Source: Variovorax davisae (lineage in GTDB: Bacteria; Pseudomonadota; Gammaproteobacteria; Burkholderiales; Burkholderiaceae_C). Taken from it: 64,000 nt of DNA. The stretch spans positions 124,001 to 188,000 of the forward strand of contig NZ_JASZYS010000009.1 in NCBI RefSeq assembly GCF_030316845.1, read 5' to 3'. Position 1 is the first letter of the stretch; every line of letters begins with the position of its first letter. The notes beneath the pieces were generated by a model that saw nothing but the letters and a program-made list of their open reading frames with translations, was not told where the DNA came from and made no database searches. Made by a program: the position numbers and the translations under genes. Shown here piece after piece: positions 19,307 to 27,455 of the stretch.

Positions 19307-19774
19307 ATGACCGACCTCGACCGCACCGACCGCAAGATCCTCGACATCCTGCAGCGCCAGGGCCGCATCTCGATGACCGACCTGGCCGAGCAGATCGGCC
19401 TGTCGACCTCGCCCTGCTCCGAGCGGGTGCGGCGCATGGAGCGCGAGGGCGTCATCACCGGCTACCACGCACGCATCGACCCGCAGGCGGTTGGCAAGAC
19501 GCTGCTGGTGTTCGTCGAGATCACGCTGTCGTCGAAGTCGGCCGATGTCTTCGACAAGGTCCGCCAGGAGCTGCTGCACGTGCCCGAGGTGATGGAATGC
19601 CACCTGGTGTCGGGCGGCTTCGACTACCTGGTCAAGGCCCGGCTGCGCGCCATGAGCGACTACCGCAACCTGCTCGGCGACCTGCTGAAGAAGCTGCCGG
19701 TGCCGGCCGAGTCGAACAGCTACGTGGTGATGGAGGAGATCAAGGAAGGCATCTACCTGCCGATGGACCGCTGA
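19307..19774 (+). CDS. dadR: Lrp/AsnC-family transcriptional regulator (DadR-like)
   Basis: 155 residues. The N-terminal HTH reads LDRTDRKILDILQRQGRISM, then TDLAEQIGLSTSPCSERVRR. The C-terminal RAM ligand-binding domain follows (VFVEITLSSKSADVFDKV; EVMECHLVSGGFDYLVK). The start at 19307 is supported by AGGAG at 19298-19302; a longer upstream frame lacks a good site. Family members respond to amino acids. The divergent neighbour dadA is the obvious target, hence the DadR-like call, which is by context. Confidence 0.9.
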   Translation: MTDLDRTDRKILDILQRQGRISMTDLAEQIGLSTSPCSERVRRMEREGVITGYHARIDPQAVGKTLLVFVEITLSSKSADVFDKVRQELLHVPEVMECHLVSGGFDYLVKARLRAMSDYRNLLGDLLKKLPVPAESNSYVVMEEIKEGIYLPMDR

Positions 19775-19775
19775 C

Positions 19776-20783
19776 TCAGGGCCCGCCGCGGCGGTAGGCG
19801 CCGGGCGCGCTGCCGGTCCACACCTTGAAGGCGCGTTGGAAGGCCGCGCTGTCGGCAAAGCCGAGTTCGAAGGCCAGCGTCGCGAGCGGCACCGTGCCCG
19901 AGATCAGGCGCACGATCGCGGTGTCGCGGCGCAGCTCGTCCTTGAGCGACTGGAACGAGGTGCCTTCGCTGGCCAGCCGCCGCTGCAAGGTCGAGGTCGA
20001 CATGTGCAGCGCCTCGGCGGTGGCTGCCAGGTCGGGCCAGGCGGGCTGGGTGTGCTGCAGATGGCCGCGCACGCGCGCGCTGCACAGGTCGTCGCCGCGC
20101 CGGGGCACGATCACCTGGGCCTGCGCGTCGGCCAGGAAGGCCCGCATCGCGCCCTCGTCGCGGCGCACCGGCTGCTTCAGCTGCACCGCATCGAACCAGA
20201 ACGCCGACTGCGCGCAGCCGAATTGCAGCGGCGCCGGAAAGACCTTGCCGTAGCTGCTCGCGTAGGCCGGGCTCTGGAACGCGAAATCGAAGCGCACCGC
20301 CGGCAGCTGCCCGCCCGCCAGCCAGGCCAGCAGACGCCAGACCACGCGCAGCATCAGTTCGTGCAGGAAGGCCGGGCGCGGCTGCGCCGGGTCCACCACC
20401 CGCAGCGCCACGCCCGCCAGGGCATCGTCGCGCACCGGTTCCAGCCGCAGGTCGTCCTGCAGCAGGCGGAACACGTGGGCGACGCGACGGGTCGCGGCTT
20501 CGAGCGTCGGCGCGTCGATCGCCGCGCGGGTCATGAGGGCCAGGCTGCCGCGCCGCAGGGGCCGCGACAGGAAGCCCAGGCATTCGTCGTCGAAGCGCTC
20601 GATCAGGAGCCCGAACAGCGCCGCGTACTGGTCGGCCGTGACGCGCGCCCCGGGTTCCTGCAGCAGCCCGGGGGGAATGCCGGCCTCGGCCAGCAGGTCG
20701 TCGCAGCCGCGGCCACGCGCCTGGACGCCGGACACCATGCCCTTGACGAACGCGATCGAGATCGTGACCGGCGGACGCAGCAT
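19776..20783 (-). CDS. AraC-family transcriptional regulator (OruR/ArgR-like N-terminal domain)
   Basis: 335 residues. The N-terminal Arabinose_bd (PF12625-like) domain includes ALFGLLIERFDDECLGFLSR and PLRRGSLALMTRAAI. The C-terminal HTH_18 domain has LHMSTSTLQRRLASEG, then LATLAFELGFADSAAFQRAF and the terminal GSAPGAYRR. The start at 20783 is fixed by a strong AGGAGG ribosome binding site 9 bases upstream. It is divergent from the acyl-CoA catabolic operon starting at 20933 and is its likely activator; this domain type often responds to fatty or aromatic acids or their derivatives. Confidence 0.9.
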   Translation of the reverse strand: MLRPPVTISIAFVKGMVSGVQARGRGCDDLLAEAGIPPGLLQEPGARVTADQYAALFGLLIERFDDECLGFLSRPLRRGSLALMTRAAIDAPTLEAATRRVAHVFRLLQDDLRLEPVRDDALAGVALRVVDPAQPRPAFLHELMLRVVWRLLAWLAGGQLPAVRFDFAFQSPAYASSYGKVFPAPLQFGCAQSAFWFDAVQLKQPVRRDEGAMRAFLADAQAQVIVPRRGDDLCSARVRGHLQHTQPAWPDLAATAEALHMSTSTLQRRLASEGTSFQSLKDELRRDTAIVRLISGTVPLATLAFELGFADSAAFQRAFKVWTGSAPGAYRRGGP

Positions 20784-20932
20784 CGATCGAAGCCTCCTTG
20801 GCGGGATGCGGGTTGAGGTCTTTTGCCATCGGATCGATGCGAAGCGCAATCGTCCGGATGGCCGGCGGTTTCTACCATGAGCCCACCCAGAACAAGGCCG
20901 CGGAATCCCGGGGCCGCAAGGAGACAAAAGAC

Positions 20933-22492
20933 ATGTACCTCACTCAGGCGCTGCACCGCGCGGCGCAGCAACACCCGGATCGCGTGGCGGTGCGCTTCGG
21001 CGATCGCCGACGCAGCTTCGGCGAACTGATCGACCGGGTGGCGCGCCTGGCAGCGGCCTTGCAGGCGCTCGGCATGCAGCGCGGCGACCGGGTCGCGATG
21101 CTGTCGCTCAACTCCGACCGCTACCTCGAATACCAGATGGCCGTGCCCTGGGGCGGCGGCGTGCTCAACCCCTGCAACATCCGCTGGTCGCCGGCCGAGA
21201 TCCTCTATTCGCTGAACGACTCGGGCTCGACCATCCTGCTGGTCGATGCGAGCTTCGCCCCGCTGGTCGATCAGTTCAGGCGCGAGGCCACGACCCTGCG
21301 CGAGGTCGTGTACTGCGGCGACGACGATGCGCCTGCCGGCATGCATGCGTACGAGGCCCTGCTGGCGCAGGCCACGCCGGTGCCCGACGCCCTGCGCCGC
21401 GGCGAGGACCTGGCCGGCATCTTCTACACCGGCGGCACCACCGGCTTTCCCAAGGGCGTGATGCTGAGCCACACCAACATGTGCAGCTCGGGCATGGCGC
21501 TGCGCGCCGAGGGCCTGGCCGGGCCCGACGGCATCTACCTGCATTGCGCGCCGATGTTCCACCTGGCCGACATGGGCCTGGCGATGCCGCACTGGATCGA
21601 GGGCAACGCGCATTCGATCATCCCGGTGTTCAACCCGGAGCAGGTGCTCGACGTCATCGAGCGCGACCGCGTGACGCACGCGCTGCTGGTCCCCACCATG
21701 ATCCAGATGCTGGTCGACCACCCGGCGATGAAGAAGGGGCGCGACCTGGGCTCGCTGCGCGCCATCACGTACGGGGCCTCGACGATCGCCGAGGCGGTGC
21801 TCGAACGCGCGATGAGCGCCCTGCCCGGCGTCGCGTTCGCGCAGGCCTACGGCATGACCGAACTGTCGCCGCTCGCGACCCTCAATCCGGCCTGGTACCA
21901 CACGCGCGAGGCGCGCCACCTCGGCAAGCTGCGCTCGGCCGGCCGGGCCAGCCACTGCACCGAGGTCCGCATCGTCGACCCGCAGGGCATCGAGGTGACG
22001 CGCGGCACGGTCGGCGAGGTGGTCGTGCGCGGACCCAACGTGATGCAGGGCTACTGGAACCAGCCGGGCCTCACCGCGGCGGCACTGCGCGACGGCTGGA
22101 TGCACACCGGCGACGGCGCCTGGATGGACGACGACGGCTTCATCTTCATCGCCGACCGGCTCAAGGACATGATCATCACGGGCGGCGAGAACGTCTATTC
22201 GGCGGAGGTCGAGAACGCCCTGGCGCAGCACCCTGCGGTGCTGGCCTGCGCAGTGATCGCGATCCCGAGCGACGAGTGGGGCGAGAGCGTGCATGCGGTG
22301 GTGGTGCGGCGGCCCGAACGAGAGCTCGCGCAGGCCGCGCTGATCGCCCACTGCAAGTCCCTGATCGCGGGCTACAAGTGCCCGCGCAGCGTCGACTTCG
22401 TCGATGCGCTGCCGCTGTCGGGCGCCGGCAAGGTGCTCAAGACCCGGCTGCGCGAACCTTTCTGGCAGGGCCGCGAGCGCGCCGTGGCCTGA
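20933..22492 (+). CDS. Acyl-CoA synthetase (AMP-forming)
   Basis: 519 residues of the ANL superfamily. The P-loop-like A3 motif is FYTGGTTGFPKGVMLSH, the A5 motif YGMTE, and the A8 hinge region GWMHTGDGAWMDDDGF with RLKDMIITGGENVYSAEVE. The C-terminal catalytic Lys lies in LSGAGKVLKTRLRE. It activates a carboxylic acid to its CoA thioester through an acyl-AMP. The start at 20933 follows AAGGAG at 20918-20923; a long upstream in-frame extension overlaps the divergent regulator's promoter and is rejected. It is the first gene of a seven-gene degradation operon, so it should activate the entry substrate, which is unidentified. Confidence 0.93.
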   Translation: MYLTQALHRAAQQHPDRVAVRFGDRRRSFGELIDRVARLAAALQALGMQRGDRVAMLSLNSDRYLEYQMAVPWGGGVLNPCNIRWSPAEILYSLNDSGSTILLVDASFAPLVDQFRREATTLREVVYCGDDDAPAGMHAYEALLAQATPVPDALRRGEDLAGIFYTGGTTGFPKGVMLSHTNMCSSGMALRAEGLAGPDGIYLHCAPMFHLADMGLAMPHWIEGNAHSIIPVFNPEQVLDVIERDRVTHALLVPTMIQMLVDHPAMKKGRDLGSLRAITYGASTIAEAVLERAMSALPGVAFAQAYGMTELSPLATLNPAWYHTREARHLGKLRSAGRASHCTEVRIVDPQGIEVTRGTVGEVVVRGPNVMQGYWNQPGLTAAALRDGWMHTGDGAWMDDDGFIFIADRLKDMIITGGENVYSAEVENALAQHPAVLACAVIAIPSDEWGESVHAVVVRRPERELAQAALIAHCKSLIAGYKCPRSVDFVDALPLSGAGKVLKTRLREPFWQGRERAVA

Positions 22493-22520
22493 ACCCGTTT
22501 TCCTTGCCAAGGAGCTTTTC

Positions 22521-23705
22521 ATGAACCAGGATGTGTTCGTCGCCGGGGTCGGCATGATCCCCTTCACCAAGCCCGGGGCCGGCGAGGCCTACCCGCAGAT
22601 GGCGGCCCAGGCCACCCGGCTGGCGCTGGCCGACGCCGGCATCGGCTACGAGCAGGTGCAGCAGGCCTATGCCGGCTATGTCTACGGCGACTCCACCGCG
22701 GGGCAGCACGCGCTGTACGAAGTCGGCTTGAGCGGCATTCCGATCGTCAACGTCAACAACAACTGCTCGACCGGCTCGACCGCGCTGTTCCTGGCCCGCC
22801 AGGCGGTGGCCAGCGGCGCCGCCGACTGCGTGCTGGCGCTCGGCTTCGAGCAGATGCGCCCGGGCGCGCTCGGCGCGGTCTTCACCGACCGGCCCAGCCC
22901 CTTCGAGCGCTTCGACAAGGCCACCGCGGCGCTGGTCGGGCACGACGAGATCCCGCTGGCGCTGCGCTACTTCGGCGGTGCCGGCCTGGCCCACATGCAG
23001 CAGTACGGCACCCAGCTGTCGACCTTCGCCAAGGTCCGCGCCAAGGCCAGCCGCCACGCGGCGAACAACCCGCTGGCGCTGCTGCGCAAGGTGGTGACCG
23101 AGGACGAGGTCATGAACGCCCCGGTGATGTGGCCCGGCGTGATGACCCGCCTGATGGCCTGCCCGCCGACCTGCGGCGCGGCCGCGGCCGTCATCTGCTC
23201 GGGCGCCTTCGCCGAGCGGCACGGCCTGGCGCGCAGCGTGCGCATCCGGGCCCAGGCGATGACCACCGACCGCCCCGTCAGCTTCGAGGCCCGCGACATG
23301 CGCGAAGTGGTCGGCTTCGGCATGGCGCAGGCGGCGGCACGGCAGGTCTACGAGGCCGCGGGCGTCGGGCCGGAAGACCTCGACGTCGTCGAGCTGCACG
23401 ACTGCTTCGCGCAGAACGAACTGATCAGCTACGAGGCGCTCGGCCTGTGCGAGCCCGGCGGGGCCGAGCAGTTCATCTGCGACGGCGACAACAGCTACGG
23501 CGGCCAGGTGGTCACCAACCCCTCGGGCGGCCTGCTGAGCAAGGGCCATCCGCTGGGCGCCACCGGCCTGGCCCAGTGCTATGAGCTCACCCACCAGCTG
23601 CGCGGCACGGCCGAACAGCGCCAGGTCGAAGGTGCGCGGCTGGCGCTGCAGCACAACCTCGGGCTCGGCGGCGCCTGTGTCGTGACCCTCTACGAACGCG
23701 TCTGA
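22521..23705 (+). CDS. SCPx/lipid-transfer-type thiolase
   Basis: 394 residues. It matches the SCP-x branch of thiolases: nucleophile Cys in VNVNNNCSTGSTAL, DVVELHDCFAQNEL, and GGLLSKGHPLGATGLAQ with the catalytic His, plus GLGGACVV at the end with the second Cys. It would cleave a 3-oxoacyl-CoA (or act on a branched-chain derivative, as SCPx does) to release acetyl- or propionyl-CoA. A GGAG site precedes the ATG by 7 bases. Its pairing with two MaoC proteins and an SDR mirrors the MFE2/SCPx branch of peroxisomal oxidation in a split form. Confidence 0.88.
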   Translation: MNQDVFVAGVGMIPFTKPGAGEAYPQMAAQATRLALADAGIGYEQVQQAYAGYVYGDSTAGQHALYEVGLSGIPIVNVNNNCSTGSTALFLARQAVASGAADCVLALGFEQMRPGALGAVFTDRPSPFERFDKATAALVGHDEIPLALRYFGGAGLAHMQQYGTQLSTFAKVRAKASRHAANNPLALLRKVVTEDEVMNAPVMWPGVMTRLMACPPTCGAAAAVICSGAFAERHGLARSVRIRAQAMTTDRPVSFEARDMREVVGFGMAQAAARQVYEAAGVGPEDLDVVELHDCFAQNELISYEALGLCEPGGAEQFICDGDNSYGGQVVTNPSGGLLSKGHPLGATGLAQCYELTHQLRGTAEQRQVEGARLALQHNLGLGGACVVTLYERV

Positions 23706-23718
23706 ACCAGGAGTGCCC

Positions 23719-24159
23719 ATGATCGACAAGAAATGGATCGGCCACGAGTTGCCCGCATCGGTGCTGCCGATCGAGCGCAGCCGGCTGCAGTTCTTCGCCA
23801 AGGCGATCGGCGAGACCGATCCGGTCTACACCGATGTCGCCGCGGCGCGCGACGCCGGCTACCCCGACCTGCCGGCGCCGCCGACCTTCCTGTTCGCGGC
23901 CGAGCTCGACGCGGGCGCCTCCGACAGGTTGCTGGCCGACCTGCAGATCCCGATCGCCAAGCTGCTGCACGGCGAGCAGGGTTTCAGCTTTCATGCACCG
24001 GCCTGCGCCGGCGACACCATCACCGTGCGCAGCACGATCAGCGACATCTACGACAAGAAGAACGGCGCGCTGGAGTTCGTCGTCAAGACCGCGCGCGCCA
24101 CCAACCAGCACGGCGAACTGGTCGCCGAGCTGCGCACCGTCATCGTCTGCCGCCACTAG
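23719..24159 (+). CDS. MaoC-like hotdog protein, N-terminal-domain type (probably non-catalytic partner)
   Basis: 146 residues with a single hotdog fold of the FAS1_DH/MaoC N-terminal type: LQFFAKAIGETDPVYTD, then APPTFLFAAEL and GEQGFSFHAPACAGDTI. Active R-hydratases have a D-x-N-P-x-H motif. Here the aligned segment is ETDPVY, so the catalytic His is Tyr and the Asp is Glu. The next gene encodes the complementary MaoC with an intact motif, 11 bases away, so the two probably form a heterodimeric enoyl-CoA hydratase, as in other split MaoC pairs. The start at 23719 lies 5 bases after CAGGAG; a GTG two codons upstream overlaps that site. Confidence 0.85.
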   Translation: MIDKKWIGHELPASVLPIERSRLQFFAKAIGETDPVYTDVAAARDAGYPDLPAPPTFLFAAELDAGASDRLLADLQIPIAKLLHGEQGFSFHAPACAGDTITVRSTISDIYDKKNGALEFVVKTARATNQHGELVAELRTVIVCRH

Positions 24160-24170
24160 GAGCACGCCCC

Positions 24171-24590
24171 ATGAACCCTCCCACCTTCGACGGCGTGCAG
24201 GTCGGCGACGCCCTGCCGCCGCTGCAGCTGCCCCCGGTCGACCGAGCCACGCTGGCCCTGTTCGCCGGCGCTTCGGGCGACCACAACCCGATCCACATCG
24301 ACATCGACGTGGCGCGCCGCGCCGGGATGCCCGACGTCTTCGCGCAGGGCATGCTGGGCATGGCCTGGCTCGGCCGCCTGCTCACCGCCTGGGCGCCGCA
24401 GAGCCGGCTGCGCCGCTTCGACGCCCGCTTCCAGGGCATCACCCACCTGGGCAATGCGATGCGCTGCAGCGGCACCGTGGTCGAGAAGCTCGAGCAGGCC
24501 GGCGAGCGCTGCGTGCGCATCGAGCTCATGAGTGCCAACCAGTTCGGCCAGACCAAGATCGTCGGCGAGGCGCTGGTCGCCCTGCCCTGA
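24171..24590 (+). CDS. MaoC-like enoyl-CoA hydratase (catalytic partner)
   Basis: 139 residues. The R-specific hydratase 2 motif is intact as ASGDHNPIHID near residues 38-48, with the catalytic Asp and His. FAQGMLGMAWLGRLL and GNAMRCSGTVVEKLE complete the hotdog fold. It would add water to a 2-enoyl-CoA to give the (3R)-hydroxyacyl-CoA for the SDR encoded next. An AGGAG site lies 9 bases before the start. With the preceding MaoC gene it probably makes a heterodimer. Confidence 0.88.
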   Translation: MNPPTFDGVQVGDALPPLQLPPVDRATLALFAGASGDHNPIHIDIDVARRAGMPDVFAQGMLGMAWLGRLLTAWAPQSRLRRFDARFQGITHLGNAMRCSGTVVEKLEQAGERCVRIELMSANQFGQTKIVGEALVALP

Positions 24591-24609
24591 AACCCACAGA
24601 AGGAAAAGC

Positions 24610-25440
24610 ATGACACGCAAACTCGAAGGCAAGGTCGCCCTCGTCACCGGCTCGGGCCGCGGCATCGGGCGCTCGATCGCGCTGAAGCTCGCCAGCGAAG
24701 GCGCGCGCATCGTCGTCAACGACCTCGACGCCGAGCCGGCCCAGGAAGCCGTGCAGGCCATCCGCGAGGCCGGCGGCCAGGCGGTCGCCTGCATCGGCAA
24801 CGTCACGGCGACGGATTTCGCCGAGCGCTTCGTCGCCACCGCGGTGAACGAGTACAAAGGCCTGGACATCATCGTCAACAACGCCGGCTACACCTGGGAC
24901 AACGTGATCCAGAAGATGACGGACGAGCAGTGGTACGCAATGCTCGACTGCCACCTGACGGCGCCGTTCCGCGTCCTGCGCGCCGCCCAGCCGGTGATCC
25001 GCGCGCTCGCCAAGGCCGAAGGCGAGGCCGGCCAGCGCGTGATGCGCAAGGTGGTCAACATCTCGTCGGTGGCGGGCCTGTTCGGCAATGCGGGCCAGGC
25101 CAACTATTCGACCGCCAAGGCCGGCATCGTCGGCCTGACGCAGACCCTGGCCAAGGAATGGGGGCGCATGAACGTCACGGTCAACTGCGTGGCCTACGGC
25201 TTCATCAAGACCCGGCTCACCGGCAGCGCCGCCGACGGCGGCACCGCCCGCATCGACGGCCGCGACATCAAGGTCGGCGTCAACCCCGAGCTGATGGCCG
25301 CGATGGAGCGCAGCATCCCGCTCGGCCGCGGCGGCACGCCCGACGAGGCGGCCGGCGCGGTCTACCTGCTGTGCATTCCCGAGTCGGACTACGTGAGCGG
25401 CCAGACGCTGATGTGCAGCGGCGGCCTGACCGGGATTTGA
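24610..25440 (+). CDS. Short-chain dehydrogenase/reductase (3-hydroxyacyl-CoA dehydrogenase type)
   Basis: 276 residues of a classical SDR: TGSGRGIGRS cofactor motif at about 14-23, NNAGYTWDN, and the catalytic Ser-Tyr-Lys set in VNISSVAGLFGNAGQ and ANYSTAKAG. It is like the dehydrogenase domain of MFE2, which oxidises (3R)-hydroxyacyl-CoA with NAD. A short insertion after the NAG motif (RALAKAEGEAGQRVMRK) lengthens it relative to FabG. It follows the MaoC pair and precedes the PaaG-like gene by 2 bases, so they are translated together. Confidence 0.9.
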   Translation: MTRKLEGKVALVTGSGRGIGRSIALKLASEGARIVVNDLDAEPAQEAVQAIREAGGQAVACIGNVTATDFAERFVATAVNEYKGLDIIVNNAGYTWDNVIQKMTDEQWYAMLDCHLTAPFRVLRAAQPVIRALAKAEGEAGQRVMRKVVNISSVAGLFGNAGQANYSTAKAGIVGLTQTLAKEWGRMNVTVNCVAYGFIKTRLTGSAADGGTARIDGRDIKVGVNPELMAAMERSIPLGRGGTPDEAAGAVYLLCIPESDYVSGQTLMCSGGLTGI

Positions 25441-25442
25441 GA

Positions 25443-26231
25443 ATGACGGCCCTCGTGCGCAGTGCGCTCCAGGACGGCGTGACCACCCTCACGCTCGAGC
25501 GCGCCGAGGCGCTCAACGCGCTCTCGCCGCCGCTGATGGTCGAACTGGCGCAGGCGCTGCAGGCCGCCAGCGCCGACGCGCGAACCCGCGCGATCGTGCT
25601 GACCGGCGCCGGCCGCGCCTTCTCGGCCGGCGGCGACATCGGCTGGTTCGGCGAAGTGCTGGCCGGCGGCAGCCCTCACGCGCAGGCCGAGATCGGCCGC
25701 TACATGGAAGACGTCGGCAACCCGCTCACGCTCGCCATCGCCGAATGCCCGGTGCCCGTGGTCGCTGCGGTCAACGGGCCCTGCGTCGGCGGTGCGGTCG
25801 GCATCGCGCTGGCGGCCGACGTGGTGCTGGCCGCGCGTTCGGCCTACTTCCTGGTGCCGCAGGTGTCGCAGCTCGGTGCGGTGCCCGATCTGGGCGCCAC
25901 CTGGCTGCTGTCGCGCCTGCTCGGGCGCAGCCGCGCGCTGGGCATCGCGCTGCTCGGCGAGCGGATCGACGCCGCGCAGGCCGAGCAATGGGGCCTGGTC
26001 TGGCGCTGCATCGCCGACGACGCGGTGCAGGCCGAAGCCCAGGCCCTGGGCCAGCGGCTGGGCCGCACGTCGGCGGCCGCGCTGCGCGACACGCGCCGGC
26101 TGATCGACGCGGCGCCCGCCCGCAGCCTCGAACTGCAGCTCGCCGACGAACGCACGGCGCAGCGCCAGCACGTTGCCGGCCCCTTCTTCCACGATGCCTG
26201 CGCGCGCTTCCTGGCCCGCGCATCCCACTGA
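25443..26231 (+). CDS. Crotonase-family protein, PaaG-like enoyl-CoA isomerase/hydratase
   Basis: 262 residues. The oxyanion-hole segments AFSAGGDI and GPCVGGAVGIALAAD are present. The two glutamates of ordinary enoyl-CoA hydratase are not: the GGGCELA-equivalent reads GGAVGIA, and no Glu stands at the second position. Instead it has LGAVPDLGATWLLSRLLGR and ALLGERIDAAQAEQWGLVW, closely resembling PaaG (1,2-epoxyphenylacetyl-CoA isomerase), including the conserved Asp of VPDxG. An isomerase role, such as shifting a double bond (delta3 to delta2) during oxidation of an unsaturated or cyclic acid, is more likely than simple hydration. It sits 2 bases after the SDR gene. Confidence 0.85.
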   Translation: MTALVRSALQDGVTTLTLERAEALNALSPPLMVELAQALQAASADARTRAIVLTGAGRAFSAGGDIGWFGEVLAGGSPHAQAEIGRYMEDVGNPLTLAIAECPVPVVAAVNGPCVGGAVGIALAADVVLAARSAYFLVPQVSQLGAVPDLGATWLLSRLLGRSRALGIALLGERIDAAQAEQWGLVWRCIADDAVQAEAQALGQRLGRTSAAALRDTRRLIDAAPARSLELQLADERTAQRQHVAGPFFHDACARFLARASH

Positions 26232-26242
26232 CGAGCCAACCC

Positions 26243-27394
26243 ATGCTCCCCTCACTGCTGCGCCATCGCTGGATGGACGACGAGATCGAAGCCTTCCGCG
26301 ACCCGGTGCGCCGCTACATCGCGGCCGAGCTCGCGCCCCGGCTCGACGGCTGGCGCCGCCAGGGCTACATCCCGCGCGAGACCTGGCGCCCCTTCGGCCG
26401 GCTGGGTTTCCTGTTGCCCGAACTCGACGAAGCCTACGGCGGCGCCGGCGCCTCGCTGGCCTACCAGCTGGTGGTGCAGGACGAACTCGCCAAGGCCGAG
26501 GTGCCGGCCAACACCGCGGTCCACAACCTGGCCGCGCACTACATCCTCGACTACGGTACCGAGGCCCAGAAGCAGCGCTGGCTGCCCCGGCTCGCCAGCG
26601 GCGAGCTGCTGGCCGGCATCGCGCTGACCGAGCCCGGCTGCGGCTCCGACCTGAAGGCCCTGCGCACGCGCGCCCGGCGCGACGGCGATGCCTATGTGAT
26701 CGACGGCGCCAAGACCTTCATCACCAACGGCTTCACCGCCAACCTGCTGGTGGTGGCCGTGCGCACCGGCGACGCCGGCAGCCGCGGCGTCTCGCTGGTG
26801 GTGCTCGAGACCGACGACCTGCCGGGCTTCCGGATCGGCCGCAGGCTGGAGAAGCTGGGCCAGCATGCATCGGACACGGCCGAGCTGTTCTTCGACGGCG
26901 TGCGCGTGCCGACCGGCCAACTGCTGGGCGAAAAAGAAGGCAGCGCCTTCGCGCAGTTGATGAGCCAGCTGCCCTACGAGCGCCTGCTGCTGTGCGTGCC
27001 GGCGGCCGCGGTGATCGAGCGGGCGGTCGAACTGACTGTCGCCTACACGCAGCAGCGCCAGGCCTTCGGCCACACCGTGTTCGACTTCCAGAACACGCGC
27101 TTCAAGCTGGCCGAGTGCGCGACCCTCGCACACGTGGTGCGCAGCTTCGTCAACGACTGCATCCAGCGGCTGCTCGACGGCCAGCTCGAGCCCGAGGCCG
27201 CCTACATGGCCAAGTGGTGGTGCACCGAGCAGCAGGGCAAGGTCACGGACGAATGCCTGCAACTGTTCGGCGGCTACGGCTACATGGCCGAATACCCGAT
27301 CGCCCGCCTGTATGCCGACGCGCGCATCCAGCGCATCTACGGCGGCACCAGCGAAATCATGAAGGACCTGATCGCACGCAAGCTCGGCGCCTGA
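26243..27394 (+). CDS. Acyl-CoA dehydrogenase (long-chain/isovaleryl catalytic type)
   Basis: 383 residues, the normal ACAD length. ACAD signatures are IALTEPGCGSDL (125-136), KTFITNG, QRQAFGHTVFDFQNTRF and QLFGGYGYMAEYPIARLYAD. In MCAD the catalytic Glu lies in YEGT; here that site is YGGT (366-369), as in LCAD and isovaleryl-CoA dehydrogenases, whose base is elsewhere. The candidate base is Glu246 in LPYERLLL. It introduces the first double bond into an acyl-CoA, passing electrons to ETF. It is the last gene of the operon, so all steps of one beta-oxidation round are encoded here. Confidence 0.9.
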   Translation: MLPSLLRHRWMDDEIEAFRDPVRRYIAAELAPRLDGWRRQGYIPRETWRPFGRLGFLLPELDEAYGGAGASLAYQLVVQDELAKAEVPANTAVHNLAAHYILDYGTEAQKQRWLPRLASGELLAGIALTEPGCGSDLKALRTRARRDGDAYVIDGAKTFITNGFTANLLVVAVRTGDAGSRGVSLVVLETDDLPGFRIGRRLEKLGQHASDTAELFFDGVRVPTGQLLGEKEGSAFAQLMSQLPYERLLLCVPAAAVIERAVELTVAYTQQRQAFGHTVFDFQNTRFKLAECATLAHVVRSFVNDCIQRLLDGQLEPEAAYMAKWWCTEQQGKVTDECLQLFGGYGYMAEYPIARLYADARIQRIYGGTSEIMKDLIARKLGA

Positions 27395-27455
27395 AGGTCG
27401 CGGGCATGGGGCTCGCTAGAATCCCGCCCCTTGTCCCGCATCCGCATCGCGCTCC

